From an uncultured Lacinutrix sp. (GTDB lineage Bacteria; Bacteroidota; Bacteroidia; Flavobacteriales; Flavobacteriaceae), in the NCBI RefSeq assembly GCF_947500325.1, contig NZ_CANMRQ010000004.1, positions 1 through 64,000 of the forward strand: DNA of 64,000 nt, given 5' to 3'. A program made the translations under genes and the position numbers. Of this stretch, positions 9,756-20,200 are shown one piece after another; positions within the stretch are counted from its first letter, which is position 1; each line of letters begins with the position of its first letter. The notes below the pieces were generated by a model. It searched no databases and was not told the origin of the DNA. It worked only from the letters and a program-made list of their open reading frames with translations.

Positions 9756-12700
9756 ATGAGAAGACTTTTACTCACTAAAATACTATTTTTAGTTTATGTT
9801 TTTTCTTTCGGGAGTGAATATAAAAGTATCAACACATTACTTTCAGAAACCTTATATGTTCCTCAGATATCGATAACAGGACCAGATATGATGACCGTTA
9901 TACCAAACGGTGACACCACACCAGATTTTATAAAAGGGACTTTATTCTTTGATACACTTACAGGACAAGAAACCCCTTCTTTTTTTAATATTAGTAATTT
10001 GGGTTTTACCGATTTAAACATCTCTAGTATTACAATTACTGGAACAGATGCCAGTGATTTTATTATTGATGGTACACCACCAACAGTAGTAAATCCAGGT
10101 CCACCACAGATGGTCCAAATTGCTTTTGTACCTCAAACAGCAGGACTTAAAAATGCTACTATTACCATAAATAGTGACGATCCCACAACACCTACTTATT
10201 CCTTTGCCATTCAAGGTAATGCTCTTGAAGGAGGGACAGGCTTGCATTTTGATGGAATGAATGACTATATAGCATTTAATAATGGGAACTATAGTTTAAC
10301 ACCAAATTTTAGTATAGAATTATGGATAAAACCAGAAATTTCGGGAACTACCGACCATTATATTTTAGATACTCGTACAGGAACTACTGGACATGGATTT
10401 TTTATTGATATTACAGGGCAGCTTAATTTTACCTTTTACACTTCAAGTGGCATCCAAACACTTACAAGTAGTAGTGCTTTAAGTAACCAATGGCAACATA
10501 TTGCAGTAACTTATAATGGGATGATTTATAAGTTATTCATAAATGGAAGTTTAGATTCAAGTTTAAGTCTTACCGAAGGATTAATAGATAGCACAAATAA
10601 CTTAAAATTAGGAGAAGTTGCACAAGGTGGTGGTTTAAACTATCAGGGCGAGATGGACGAATTACGAGTATGGGAATCGGCATTAGCGTCCTGTGGAATG
10701 GAAAATAGAAGATTATGTGAATTAGCTGGAGATGAAATCAACCTTGTAGCCTATTACAACTTTAATAATGGAGAAGTGAATGGTAATAATTTCCCTATAT
10801 ATAATATTTTAAGAATCAATCATAATATAACAGGAGGCATTGCCCCAGAAGGAGAATTAATGAATTTTGGCTTAACAGGAACAACCTCCAATTGGATTGA
10901 TGCCACGGCTAATATGGTATCAGGATCCTGTGCAACTTTTCCTGAACTATCGGTAAGTTCATTAGGAGTCATAGTTATTGAAGATGGAGATACTACACCA
11001 GATACAGCAGATGGAACAGATTTTGGTAATGTAGACATTAATGACCCTTTAGCTGATACTAATTTTACAATAACAAATATCGGTACAGCAGATTTAATAG
11101 TTTCTGATATAGTTATAAGTGGCACTAATGCTTCAGAATTTTCTATACTTAACTCATCTGTGGGTACGATAAATGCTGGAAGTACAGATAATTTATTAAT
11201 AGGCTTTGATCCTGTTTCTGAAGGTGTAAAAACAGCAACCGTTACTATAACTACAAATGATTGTGATGGTTCGTATACATTTAACATACAAGGTAATGGA
11301 ATAATTAATGGAACAGGACTAAACTTTGATGGAACAGATGATACCGTTGTAGTCTCCCATAATTCAGCATTTAATGTAAATACATTTACAATAGAAGCCT
11401 ACTTTAAAACAACATCTACTGCAGGTGGACAGTCAATTATTGGTAAATATGATGCCACAGGAATTAATGGGTTCTCTATGAATTTAAGCAGTTCTGGAAG
11501 ACTACGATTTGAGTATGCAGTACCAAACATTGAATCATCTAGTTCATCTAGTACTTCTGGACTTAATGATGGGAACTGGCACCATATTGCGTTAGCATTT
11601 GGAGGCGGTAAGGTAACATATTACATAGATGGTGTACAGGATAATGAAATTACTTTTAATAATATTCCAGATGCCCCAACAAACACAGAATCAATATCCA
11701 TAGGGTACTCTGCATTTAATAACGTTTATTTTAATGGAGATATAGATGAAGTACGTTATTGGTCCAGAACATTATGTTTAGATGAAGTAAATGCGCAACA
11801 AAGCTGTGAATTATCCGGAAGTGAATCGGGCTTAGTATTAAATTATGCATTCAATCAAGGAATCATCAATTCAGATAATTCAAGTATTACTACTGTAACA
11901 GATTCCTCTTCAAATAATTTCGATGGAGCATTGACTAATTTTGCTTCAACTGGAGCAACTTCAAATTGGATAGATGCTACATCAAATGGTATTTCGGGAA
12001 CTTGTACAGTGGAAATTCCAGAAATCAATGTTCAAGGAAATGGCAATGATATTCTTTCAGGAGATACCACACCAGAAACTAACGATAATACAGATGCTGG
12101 TACAGTAACTGTAGGTTCTTCGCAGAATATGAACTTTAATATACGTAACACATATGGTACAGGAAACTTATTGGTAAGTAGTATTGATCTATCAGGAGAT
12201 ACTACTGAATTCACAGTGACACTCAACCCAAGTAATAACCCTATATTGCCCGCACAATCTGCAGGTTTAACAATTGCTTTCCATCCAACTTCTGGAGGGC
12301 TTAAAACGGCTGTAATTACTATTAATAGTAATGATTGTGATGAGTCAGAGTATACTTTTACTATTCAAGGTTATGGTGCACCTATAGGATCTGGGTTAGA
12401 TTTTGATGGTACAGACGATATTGTTACGATTCCACATGCCTCATCACAAAACAATTTAAACTTTTCTGTAGATTTCTGGATAAAGACGACAGATGGAATT
12501 GGAGGCGTTATCAATAAGTTTACTCCAGATGGTAATAATGGATGGCGTATTAATTTAGATGGTGGAAGAATTGAATTTTACTATTACGCTAGTGCTTCAA
12601 ATTATATTACCAGATTATTAAGTGCTGATACCTACGTTGCAGATGGTAATTGGCATCATGTAGCAGTTACCCTTAATTCTGGCAATGCTAGATGTTATAT

Positions 12701-15272
12701 AGATGGTACAATAGCTCGATCTACAGGATGGAATGGAACCGCAACAGCAACATCTACAACAGCAAATTTACAAATAGGTTATGCTGCAACAGATTCGCCA
12801 ACAGGCGATAGTGGAGGTTATTTTAATGGACAATTAGATGAGTTACGCCTTTGGACTAAAACCTTAACGGCTTTCGAAGTAGAAAACCTTAACGGTTGTA
12901 CAACAGACATGGCGCAAAATGACTTATTATTAAGTTATAACTTTAATCAAGGTATTGCAACCTTAGACAATAGCACAGTAACCACATTAACAGATAATTC
13001 GGGTAACAATACCGACGGAACATTAGCTAACTTTGCGTTAGATGGAAGTACAAGTAACTGGATAGATGCTTCAGATAATAACATTTCTGGAAGTTGTGAT
13101 TGTATTGTAGCTGGGGGTGTTAATTTAATGACTCAGGCAGAAGTAGATAGTTATGTGGCTACTCTTGGAACTTGTGGTATTATAGAAGGCAATGTAATAA
13201 TTGATGGTACTATAACAGATTTATCAGGTTTTTCTAATATTCATACTATTTCTGGAGATTTATATATGGAAGGAAATATTGTAGACGACCTATCTGGCTT
13301 CTCTTCCTTAACAACAATTGGAGGCGATTTTACATTAAAGAATATGACCAATACAACGAGCATCGCTTCATTTTCTAATGTTACGAGTTTAGAAGGTGAT
13401 TTTCAGGTTGATAATCTTGATTTACTTACAGAGGTATCTATTTTAGACCAGATCTCTTCAATAGGAAACCTAACTATTACAAATAATGCGCAATTAAATA
13501 CAGTTACTTTCAACCAGTTACAAACAATGACGGGTAATTTTAGAATTACCTTTAATAGTTCATTGAGTTCACTTTCTGTACCTCAGTTAAATCAGATTGG
13601 GGGAGAGCTGCGTGTTACTAATATTGGCTCAGGATTAACAAACTTGTCTTTTCCACTTTTGGTTTCCTCTGGAAATGTTTGGATTTCAGATATTGCAGGA
13701 GTAACAATTATAAATTTTCTTGAATATCAAACAGCTAACGGAGTATTGAATATAGGATCGTGTAGTAATCTAACAACTATTAATCTTCCAGAATTATTGA
13801 GTGTCGGAAATGATTTTTCAATTAATAATTCACCACTAGTAAACTCGATTACTGTACCAGTATTAAATACAGTTGCTGCTGATTCCGAGTTTGATGATCT
13901 TACGATGACTAACTTGACCTTTCTTCAAAATGTCACTAGTATAGGTGGGAGGCTTTCGTTAACCGATATGACAGTATTAAGCTCCCTTCAGGGTATGGAT
14001 AATTTAACAAGTTTAGGAGGCTTTAATTTAACAAACTGTGACTTAGTAACTAATCTAGAAGGTTTTTCTAATTTAAATATTACCTCTCTTGGTTCTTTAA
14101 ATCTTTCAGGAAACGAAGGAATAACCTCTTTAAATAACTCGTTTTTAGAGTCCTTAACAAATATGGGAACTTTAGGGATTAGTTTTAATGGGAATTTATT
14201 AGAGATTGATGCTTTGCAAAATCTAACATCATTAACAGCTACAAGTTCATCTACTATTAGAGATAATAATTCATTAGGAAGTATGAACCTATTTGCGTTA
14301 AATAATGTTACAGATACATTTACTATTCAAAATCAGCCAAATATTACAAGCTTATGTGGTTTATATAGTTATGTAACTACTGGTAACGGAGCAACAACCT
14401 TATCGTTTTTCGGGACAAATGCTGCAGCATGGGATAGCGTTCAAGATATATTAGATAATTGTAATACAGGGTTAAATGCAAAAGCCTATCTACAAGGCGC
14501 AGCCTTAAACCCTAATACAGGAGAAGAAAGCCTAATGCGAGACGATTTAAGAATTAATGATATAATACCAACAACAAGTCCATATTCAGATGGCATGACC
14601 TGTAACACAGCTGTATTTGTTAAAGAAGGAACCAATGCTATTGTAGATTGGATTTGGTTAGAACTACGAGATAGCTCAGACAATACAACAATTATCGCTT
14701 CACGATCAGCTTTATTACAACGCGATGGATATATAGTTCATGTAGATGGAAATTCACCAGTATATTTTAATGCAACCGAAGCAGGAAATTATTATGTTGT
14801 TATAAATCATCGTAACCATTTGGGTGTTATGACTGCTAGTACAGTAGCATTATCTAATACAGCTACAGCTGTTAACTATACAGAAGCTGCTAACCAAATC
14901 ACTTATGGAACAGATGCGCAAACCACGTTTGGCATGCCAAGTGGAGTAGTTGCTATGTGGGCAGGAGATGCGAATGGTGATGGGCAATTAAATTATTCAG
15001 GAGCCTTATCAGATGTTCCAGGAATAAGAAGTCAAGTATTTAACGATCCTAATAACTCCGTCTTTGGAGGTCCGCCGGTGGCTAGTTACCAATCTACAGG
15101 TTACAATACAACAGATATAGATATGGATGGACTAACAGTGTATTCAGGAGGAGCAAGTGATGTATTACATATTAGAAACAACATCTTTAATAATCCTTCT
15201 AATTCTGTTTTTGGTGGTCCACCAACAGGAACCTATTTGTTTATACAGCAATTACCAGAAAGTACAGATTAA
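9756..15272 (+). CDS. Large secreted LamG / Hydin-like / receptor-L-like protein with shared C-terminal module
   Basis: The 1838-residue product begins with a short hydrophobic leader. Three cycles follow of a Hydin/SPD-2-like (choice-of-anchor D) domain (GDTTPD, ITINSDDPTTP) and a concanavalin-like LamG domain (GLHFDGMNDYIAF, NWHHIAL). The LamG domains start near residues 160, 518 and 877. From about 1114 to 1570 comes a leucine-rich, receptor-L-like solenoid (LTTIGGDFTLKNMT...). The shared C-terminal module spans 1576-1838. LamG domains commonly bind glycans and the solenoid suggests ligand binding, so an adhesin is the best inference. It is divergent from one TPR regulator (9554) and 88 bp upstream of another (15361). 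A strong terminator separates it from the second. Confidence 0.94.
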   Translation: MRRLLLTKILFLVYVFSFGSEYKSINTLLSETLYVPQISITGPDMMTVIPNGDTTPDFIKGTLFFDTLTGQETPSFFNISNLGFTDLNISSITITGTDASDFIIDGTPPTVVNPGPPQMVQIAFVPQTAGLKNATITINSDDPTTPTYSFAIQGNALEGGTGLHFDGMNDYIAFNNGNYSLTPNFSIELWIKPEISGTTDHYILDTRTGTTGHGFFIDITGQLNFTFYTSSGIQTLTSSSALSNQWQHIAVTYNGMIYKLFINGSLDSSLSLTEGLIDSTNNLKLGEVAQGGGLNYQGEMDELRVWESALASCGMENRRLCELAGDEINLVAYYNFNNGEVNGNNFPIYNILRINHNITGGIAPEGELMNFGLTGTTSNWIDATANMVSGSCATFPELSVSSLGVIVIEDGDTTPDTADGTDFGNVDINDPLADTNFTITNIGTADLIVSDIVISGTNASEFSILNSSVGTINAGSTDNLLIGFDPVSEGVKTATVTITTNDCDGSYTFNIQGNGIINGTGLNFDGTDDTVVVSHNSAFNVNTFTIEAYFKTTSTAGGQSIIGKYDATGINGFSMNLSSSGRLRFEYAVPNIESSSSSSTSGLNDGNWHHIALAFGGGKVTYYIDGVQDNEITFNNIPDAPTNTESISIGYSAFNNVYFNGDIDEVRYWSRTLCLDEVNAQQSCELSGSESGLVLNYAFNQGIINSDNSSITTVTDSSSNNFDGALTNFASTGATSNWIDATSNGISGTCTVEIPEINVQGNGNDILSGDTTPETNDNTDAGTVTVGSSQNMNFNIRNTYGTGNLLVSSIDLSGDTTEFTVTLNPSNNPILPAQSAGLTIAFHPTSGGLKTAVITINSNDCDESEYTFTIQGYGAPIGSGLDFDGTDDIVTIPHASSQNNLNFSVDFWIKTTDGIGGVINKFTPDGNNGWRINLDGGRIEFYYYASASNYITRLLSADTYVADGNWHHVAVTLNSGNARCYIDGTIARSTGWNGTATATSTTANLQIGYAATDSPTGDSGGYFNGQLDELRLWTKTLTAFEVENLNGCTTDMAQNDLLLSYNFNQGIATLDNSTVTTLTDNSGNNTDGTLANFALDGSTSNWIDASDNNISGSCDCIVAGGVNLMTQAEVDSYVATLGTCGIIEGNVIIDGTITDLSGFSNIHTISGDLYMEGNIVDDLSGFSSLTTIGGDFTLKNMTNTTSIASFSNVTSLEGDFQVDNLDLLTEVSILDQISSIGNLTITNNAQLNTVTFNQLQTMTGNFRITFNSSLSSLSVPQLNQIGGELRVTNIGSGLTNLSFPLLVSSGNVWISDIAGVTIINFLEYQTANGVLNIGSCSNLTTINLPELLSVGNDFSINNSPLVNSITVPVLNTVAADSEFDDLTMTNLTFLQNVTSIGGRLSLTDMTVLSSLQGMDNLTSLGGFNLTNCDLVTNLEGFSNLNITSLGSLNLSGNEGITSLNNSFLESLTNMGTLGISFNGNLLEIDALQNLTSLTATSSSTIRDNNSLGSMNLFALNNVTDTFTIQNQPNITSLCGLYSYVTTGNGATTLSFFGTNAAAWDSVQDILDNCNTGLNAKAYLQGAALNPNTGEESLMRDDLRINDIIPTTSPYSDGMTCNTAVFVKEGTNAIVDWIWLELRDSSDNTTIIASRSALLQRDGYIVHVDGNSPVYFNATEAGNYYVVINHRNHLGVMTASTVALSNTATAVNYTEAANQITYGTDAQTTFGMPSGVVAMWAGDANGDGQLNYSGALSDVPGIRSQVFNDPNNSVFGGPPVASYQSTGYNTTDIDMDGLTVYSGGASDVLHIRNNIFNNPSNSVFGGPPTGTYLFIQQLPESTD
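14481..15272 (+). repeat. C-terminal module, copy 2
   Basis: It reads KAYLQGAALNP ... DANGDGQLNYSG ... DIDMDG ... QQLPESTD. This copy alone ends STD instead of GGN or GAN(N), and its 3' flank differs: the CCAGAACA terminator seen after copies 1, 3 and 4 is replaced by another hairpin. Confidence 0.9.
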
Positions 15273-15302
15273 TGATAGGTTTATAATTTTAAATAAACGA
15301 AT

Positions 15303-15331
15303 AAAACCATCTTAAATTTAAGATGGTTTTT
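15303..15331 (+). terminator. Rho-independent terminator
   Basis: AAACCATCTTAA and its complement TTAAGATGGTTT form a near-perfect palindrome that ends in a T run, 31 bases after the stop codon. Confidence 0.85.
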
Positions 15332-15360
15332 ATTATTTATAAATTACTAGTTTTGTAATA

Positions 15361-17064
15361 ATGAAACAGATCTTCATTATTTTCCTCTTTTTGTTAGGCT
15401 TCTTTTCATTTTCCCAAGAAGTAGATACAACTCTTGTACTTTTAAAACAAGCAGTTAAACAAGCAAAAACAGATTCTTTACGTATAGAGCGGCTACTAGA
15501 ATTAGGTAGTTACCAATTACGAAGAGATTTTAATACAGTTAAATCTTATACAGACCAAGCTATTACGCTTATAGATAGGCAAAAGGGGTATGACACTAGA
15601 TTACAAGAGACAGAAGTTTTCCAACAATTAGGTATCTTAAATAGAAAAAAGTCCAATTACTCAAAAGCATTACAGTATTATTTAGAGGCTCAAGAAATAC
15701 TTTTAGCGATAAGAGATTCTGCAAATTTATCTTCTAATTATCATAATATAGGTACTGTTTATAAATTTCAAAAAGAATATGAGAAATCTATAATAAATTT
15801 AAAAAAGGCAATTAAAATTAATCAAAAACTTAATAGACCTAGACCAGAAGGAAACAATTATAATATGATCGCAGGTGTTTATAATGCTATAAACAAAACG
15901 GATTCTGCGTTTTATTATTTTAATAAGGCAGATGAAAAATATAAACAGTCAGGTTATGAAGAGGGAGTATATCAAGTAATCGCTAATAAGTCTAATGTGC
16001 TCATTAAACAAAAAAAGTATAAAGAAGCATTAGCATTACAACTTACTAATTTATACTATGTACAAAGAATAGGAAAAAAAACTGCTATAGCTACTTCTCA
16101 TTATAATTTATCAAGAATTTATATTCACTTAAAGAAGTTTACTAAAGGATTATATCATGCAGAAGAGGCTATTAAAATATCTAAAAATGAAGGTATTGGT
16201 AGACGATTGGCATTATCATATAAAAGAAGAAGTCAGGCTTATTATGAAATGAAATTATTTGATAAAGCATTAAATGATTATCGAAAGTTTTTTAAGATTC
16301 ATGATAGTATTTTTAATATTAAAAAAGTAAAAGAAGTAAGAGAAATAGAGCTTAATTATAAGTTTGAACGCCAAAAATTGGCAGATAGTATATTGCATGT
16401 TCAGGAAAAGAAAATAATTCAAGCACAATCTGAAAACCAGATATTAAGAAAAAAATTATATTTCACATTATTCATTATCACCTTAATTATAGCAATTATT
16501 ATAGGTAGATATTTTAAAAAAAGATGGCATATTGAGAAAGCAAACCAAGAGATATTAAATGCTAAATTAAAATTATCTAAAGCGGAAAGTAATGAACGTA
16601 TTACTTTTTTAAAATCTGAAATAGATGATTTAAGTGAAGAAATTATTACTAGAAAAGAAGAAATTACCAGCTTGATGACGGAGTCTCTTCAGCACTTAAA
16701 ATCTAAAGAAAAATTAGTTGTAGATCTTAAAAATGTAGTGTTAAAAAAGGAAGACACTTCTATAAAAAGTATTATTGCAGATTTAAAATCTGAAGCCCTT
16801 GATGATTCTAGATTGTTAATGATAAAAAATCATTTAGAAGAACTCCATTTTGAGTTTTATAAATCACTTAAATTAAAACACCCTGAGCTTACAAAAACTG
16901 ATATTGAAATCTGTTCTTATTTAAAATTAGGATTAGGTAGGCAAGAAATAGCAAAACTTCGACACACTTCAATTTTAGCTGTTAAAAAATCTAGAAATCG
17001 GATTCGTAAAAAAATGAATTTAACTCCAGAAGAAGATTTAGAAACTTATATTCAATCTGTTTAA
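15361..17064 (+). CDS. One-component membrane regulator: periplasmic TPRs, TM helix, LuxR-type HTH
   Basis: The 567-residue product has a signal peptide ending FSQ, about six TPR repeats (45-330), one membrane helix (about 366-387), a long coiled coil (390-470) and an HTH at about 503-555 (LTKTDIEICSYLKLGLGRQEIAKLR, KKSRNRIRKKMNL). It is a paralogue of the product of 7893-9554 with the same order of parts. A -7 box TAGTTTTG ends only a few bases before the ATG, so the message could be nearly leaderless. It sits between two module-bearing surface genes (9756 and 17256) and plausibly senses an envelope signal to control one of them. The target and signal are not shown by the sequence. Confidence 0.92.
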   Translation: MKQIFIIFLFLLGFFSFSQEVDTTLVLLKQAVKQAKTDSLRIERLLELGSYQLRRDFNTVKSYTDQAITLIDRQKGYDTRLQETEVFQQLGILNRKKSNYSKALQYYLEAQEILLAIRDSANLSSNYHNIGTVYKFQKEYEKSIINLKKAIKINQKLNRPRPEGNNYNMIAGVYNAINKTDSAFYYFNKADEKYKQSGYEEGVYQVIANKSNVLIKQKKYKEALALQLTNLYYVQRIGKKTAIATSHYNLSRIYIHLKKFTKGLYHAEEAIKISKNEGIGRRLALSYKRRSQAYYEMKLFDKALNDYRKFFKIHDSIFNIKKVKEVREIELNYKFERQKLADSILHVQEKKIIQAQSENQILRKKLYFTLFIITLIIAIIIGRYFKKRWHIEKANQEILNAKLKLSKAESNERITFLKSEIDDLSEEIITRKEEITSLMTESLQHLKSKEKLVVDLKNVVLKKEDTSIKSIIADLKSEALDDSRLLMIKNHLEELHFEFYKSLKLKHPELTKTDIEICSYLKLGLGRQEIAKLRHTSILAVKKSRNRIRKKMNLTPEEDLETYIQSV

Positions 17065-17067
17065 ATA

Positions 17068-17107
17068 AAAACAAAGAAGAGTTATTTGTATTAAATCTCT
17101 TTGTTTT
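17068..17107 (+). terminator. Probable terminator
   Basis: AAAACAAAGA (17068-17077) pairs with TCTTTGTTTT (17098-17107) just after the regulator stop codon. The T run is part of the stem, so its strength is uncertain. Confidence 0.5.
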
Positions 17108-17121
17108 AGATGATTTTGTTT

Positions 17122-17142
17122 TGTCACCCCATGTGTCACCCC
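17122..17142 (+). promoter_or_regulatory. TGTCACCCC direct repeat
   Basis: TGTCACCCC occurs at 17122-17130 and again at 17134-17142 (period 12), unusually C-rich for this region. It lies 114 bases upstream of the M4/LRR gene. An operator for the neighbouring regulator is possible. Confidence 0.4.
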
Positions 17143-17161
17143 TATGTTTTTTTGTAATGAA

Positions 17162-17170
17162 TTGTGCCTC
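17162..17170 (+). promoter_or_regulatory. TTGTGCCTC element upstream of the M4/LRR gene
   Basis: Same 9-mer as on the minus strand at 9608-9616. Here a TATAATTTA tract follows at 17186-17194, which may act as the -7 region. Confidence 0.35.
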
Positions 17171-17255
17171 GTTATTTTAGCGCTGTATAATTTATTGAGC
17201 TTTTCAAAACCTACATTTTTGCAAAGCTAAAACAACAAAATAACACATCCCCATT

Positions 17256-20200
17256 ATGAGAAAACGATCACACTTGCTTTTTATCGTACTCCTTTTAGCA
17301 ATCAACTTGACTCATGCTCAAGAAAAATTAAACTTTGGAAAAATACCCTTAACAAAAGTTAAAAAGACTTTACAAAGAAGTACAGATCAAAGTATTCTCT
17401 ATTCCGAATTAAAACCAATTTCAGGTACAGAGTTTCGATTAATAAAAACCGAAATTGATAAGTCTGGAATAACACATAGAACATACCAGCAATATTACAA
17501 TGGTATTAAAGTTCATTTTGGAGTCTTGAAAGTACATGATAAAAATGGATTAAGGCAATCTTATAATGGCGCTTATTTTAACTCTTCTGGAGTAAAAACA
17601 AGGTCTAGTATTTCTACGTTTCAAATACAAAGCATTGCAAAACAATTTATGGGTTCGAATAATGTTTTTTGGTTAGGAGAAGGAGAGCTATCCAAAGACA
17701 CAAAACCAAAACAAGAATTACTTATTCTACCAAATAGGAGAACTGGAGAATTAAATTTGGTGTATGCTATTGGTATAGGAGTAAATGGTAAAGAACTTAG
17801 AATGGGAACGGTTTACATTGATGCTAGTAATGGCACTGTATTAAAATATGATAATCAGTTCTTTAGTTGTTTTGGAGTTAAGGGGAATAAACTGGTTCAT
17901 AATAGTCATACAAAAGATAAAAAAAGAGAGGCTTTATATGTTTCTGGTACCGCAGCAACAGCTTATTCAGGTTCTCAAAGTTTTGAGACACTACTAGATG
18001 GTAATTATATTTTAAATGACGAATCAAGAGCAACAGGAAGTAACTGGAATTTGTCGACCCAAGGCTTAGGTACAAAAACAGGAATTATTACTGTAGATAT
18101 ACAAACAGGAACAGATGTAACAGGATCATTATTTGAATTTACTGATAATAACAATACTTGGACAGCAGCAGAAATGAGTGCAAACGAAGACCAGTATGCT
18201 TTAGATGTACATTGGGGTTCTCAATTGGTTTATGATTATTGGAATAATGAACATTCACATAATAGTTATAACGGAAGCAATGGAGCTTTACTTTCTCTAG
18301 TTCATTATGGAACTAATTATACTAATGCTGGTTGGGCAGGAATAAGTAATACTAGTGGTTACATGATTTACGGAGATGGTAGTGGTTCATATACACCATT
18401 AACAACATTAGATGTTGTTGCTCATGAAATAGCACATGGTATTAATAATGCCACCTCAAACTTAGATTATGAATTAGAATCTGGGGCATTAAACGAAGGT
18501 TTGTCAGATATTTGGGCAATGGTTATTGAAAACTATTCTAATAATAACTATGGCACATCAAAAGATTTTTCAGAAATAAATGAAGAGAATGGAGGAGGAG
18601 CTTTTCGTTCTATGTCTAACCCTAATAATTACAGTCAGCCAGATACTTACGGAGGAACCCATTGGTACGATGTAGTAGGCTGTACACCTGATGGGGATAC
18701 AAATAGTGGAGCTTATAATGATTATTGTGGGGTACATACCAATAGTGGTGTGTTAAACTACTGGTTTTGGTTATTGTCACAAGGTGGATCTGGAACAAAT
18801 GATAATGGCGATACTTTTAATGTAGGAGCTATAGGAATGGATGACGCTGCAGCTATCGTTTGGCAAATGCAAGATAATTATCTAACTAGCACCTCAGACT
18901 ATACAGATGCAAGAACGCATGCTATTCAAGCTGCTATAGATTTGTTTGGTAGTTGTTCACAGCAAGAACAGTCAACAACCAATGCTTTCTACGCTGTTGG
19001 TGTAGGAGCTGGATATGTGGTTGTAAATCCTTCGGTTTCTAGTGAACCCAATGATGTTTCAACTTGTGAAGGCGATATGACAAGTTTTTCCGTTTCAGGA
19101 TCAGATTACGATTCATTACAATGGCAAGTTGATGATGGAAGTGGATGGTCAAACATTAGTAACGATGGAACCTATTCAGGAGCTACATCTACTACTTTAA
19201 CTATAACCAATCCGTTATTTTCAATGGATGCGTATGATTACCGTGTACAATTAATCAATAGCTGTAGTACTACGAACTCTAATACAGTGGTTTTAGATGT
19301 TGATGAATACCCAGTATCTTCCGTAGTAGCTCAAAATGAAACATGCATCGGAGGTGATGGATCTTTAACGTTTACTTTTTCGGACAATAGCTCAAGAACA
19401 AATATTGAATTTAGTATAGATGGAGGCACTAACTATGATTATAATTATGATGATGCGACTAGTCCACAAACGCTATCAAGTTTAAGTGCTGCAACCTACA
19501 ATATTTGGGTACGTTGGGGTAATGATGAATGCCCTTTAGAGCTAGGTGATTTTATTATTAGTACAGGAACAACACCAACGGCTAGTTCAACCGGTACAAC
19601 AAATGAAACCTGTTCTTTAAATGATGGTAGTATTGCGCTTAGTTTTTTTGATAATGCAACAGAAACACAAATAGATTTTAGTATCGATGGTGGTCTTAAT
19701 TATGATTATTCATTTGATGATACAATGGGAACTGGAAGTATTACAGGATTAACACCAGGAGATTATGATGTATGGGCAAGCTATGGAGGAAGCTGTGCTG
19801 TTAGTATAGGTACATTTACTGTAGATTCTGAGGCGCCAATAGCGACAGTAACTCCAGTAGATTCTACTATTGGTGGTAGTGATGGAGGTTTTTCTGTTAC
19901 GTTTATAGATAATCCTTCGCGAAATGTTATAAAGTTTAGTATAGATGGTGGCGTAAATTATCCTTATAATTTTAATAACAGCTTAGGAACAGCATCTATA
20001 ACAGGATTAGCAGCAACAACCTATAATGTATGGGTTGTATGGGGTAATGATGAATGCCCTAAAGAATTAGGAGATTATACTATAAATGAATCTGCAGATT
20101 ATGTGAGTATTCCTGATAGCAATTTTGAATCAGCATTAAACGATTTAGGATACGATGATTTGCTAGGAGATAATAAAGTACCATTAGCTTTAATTAATAC

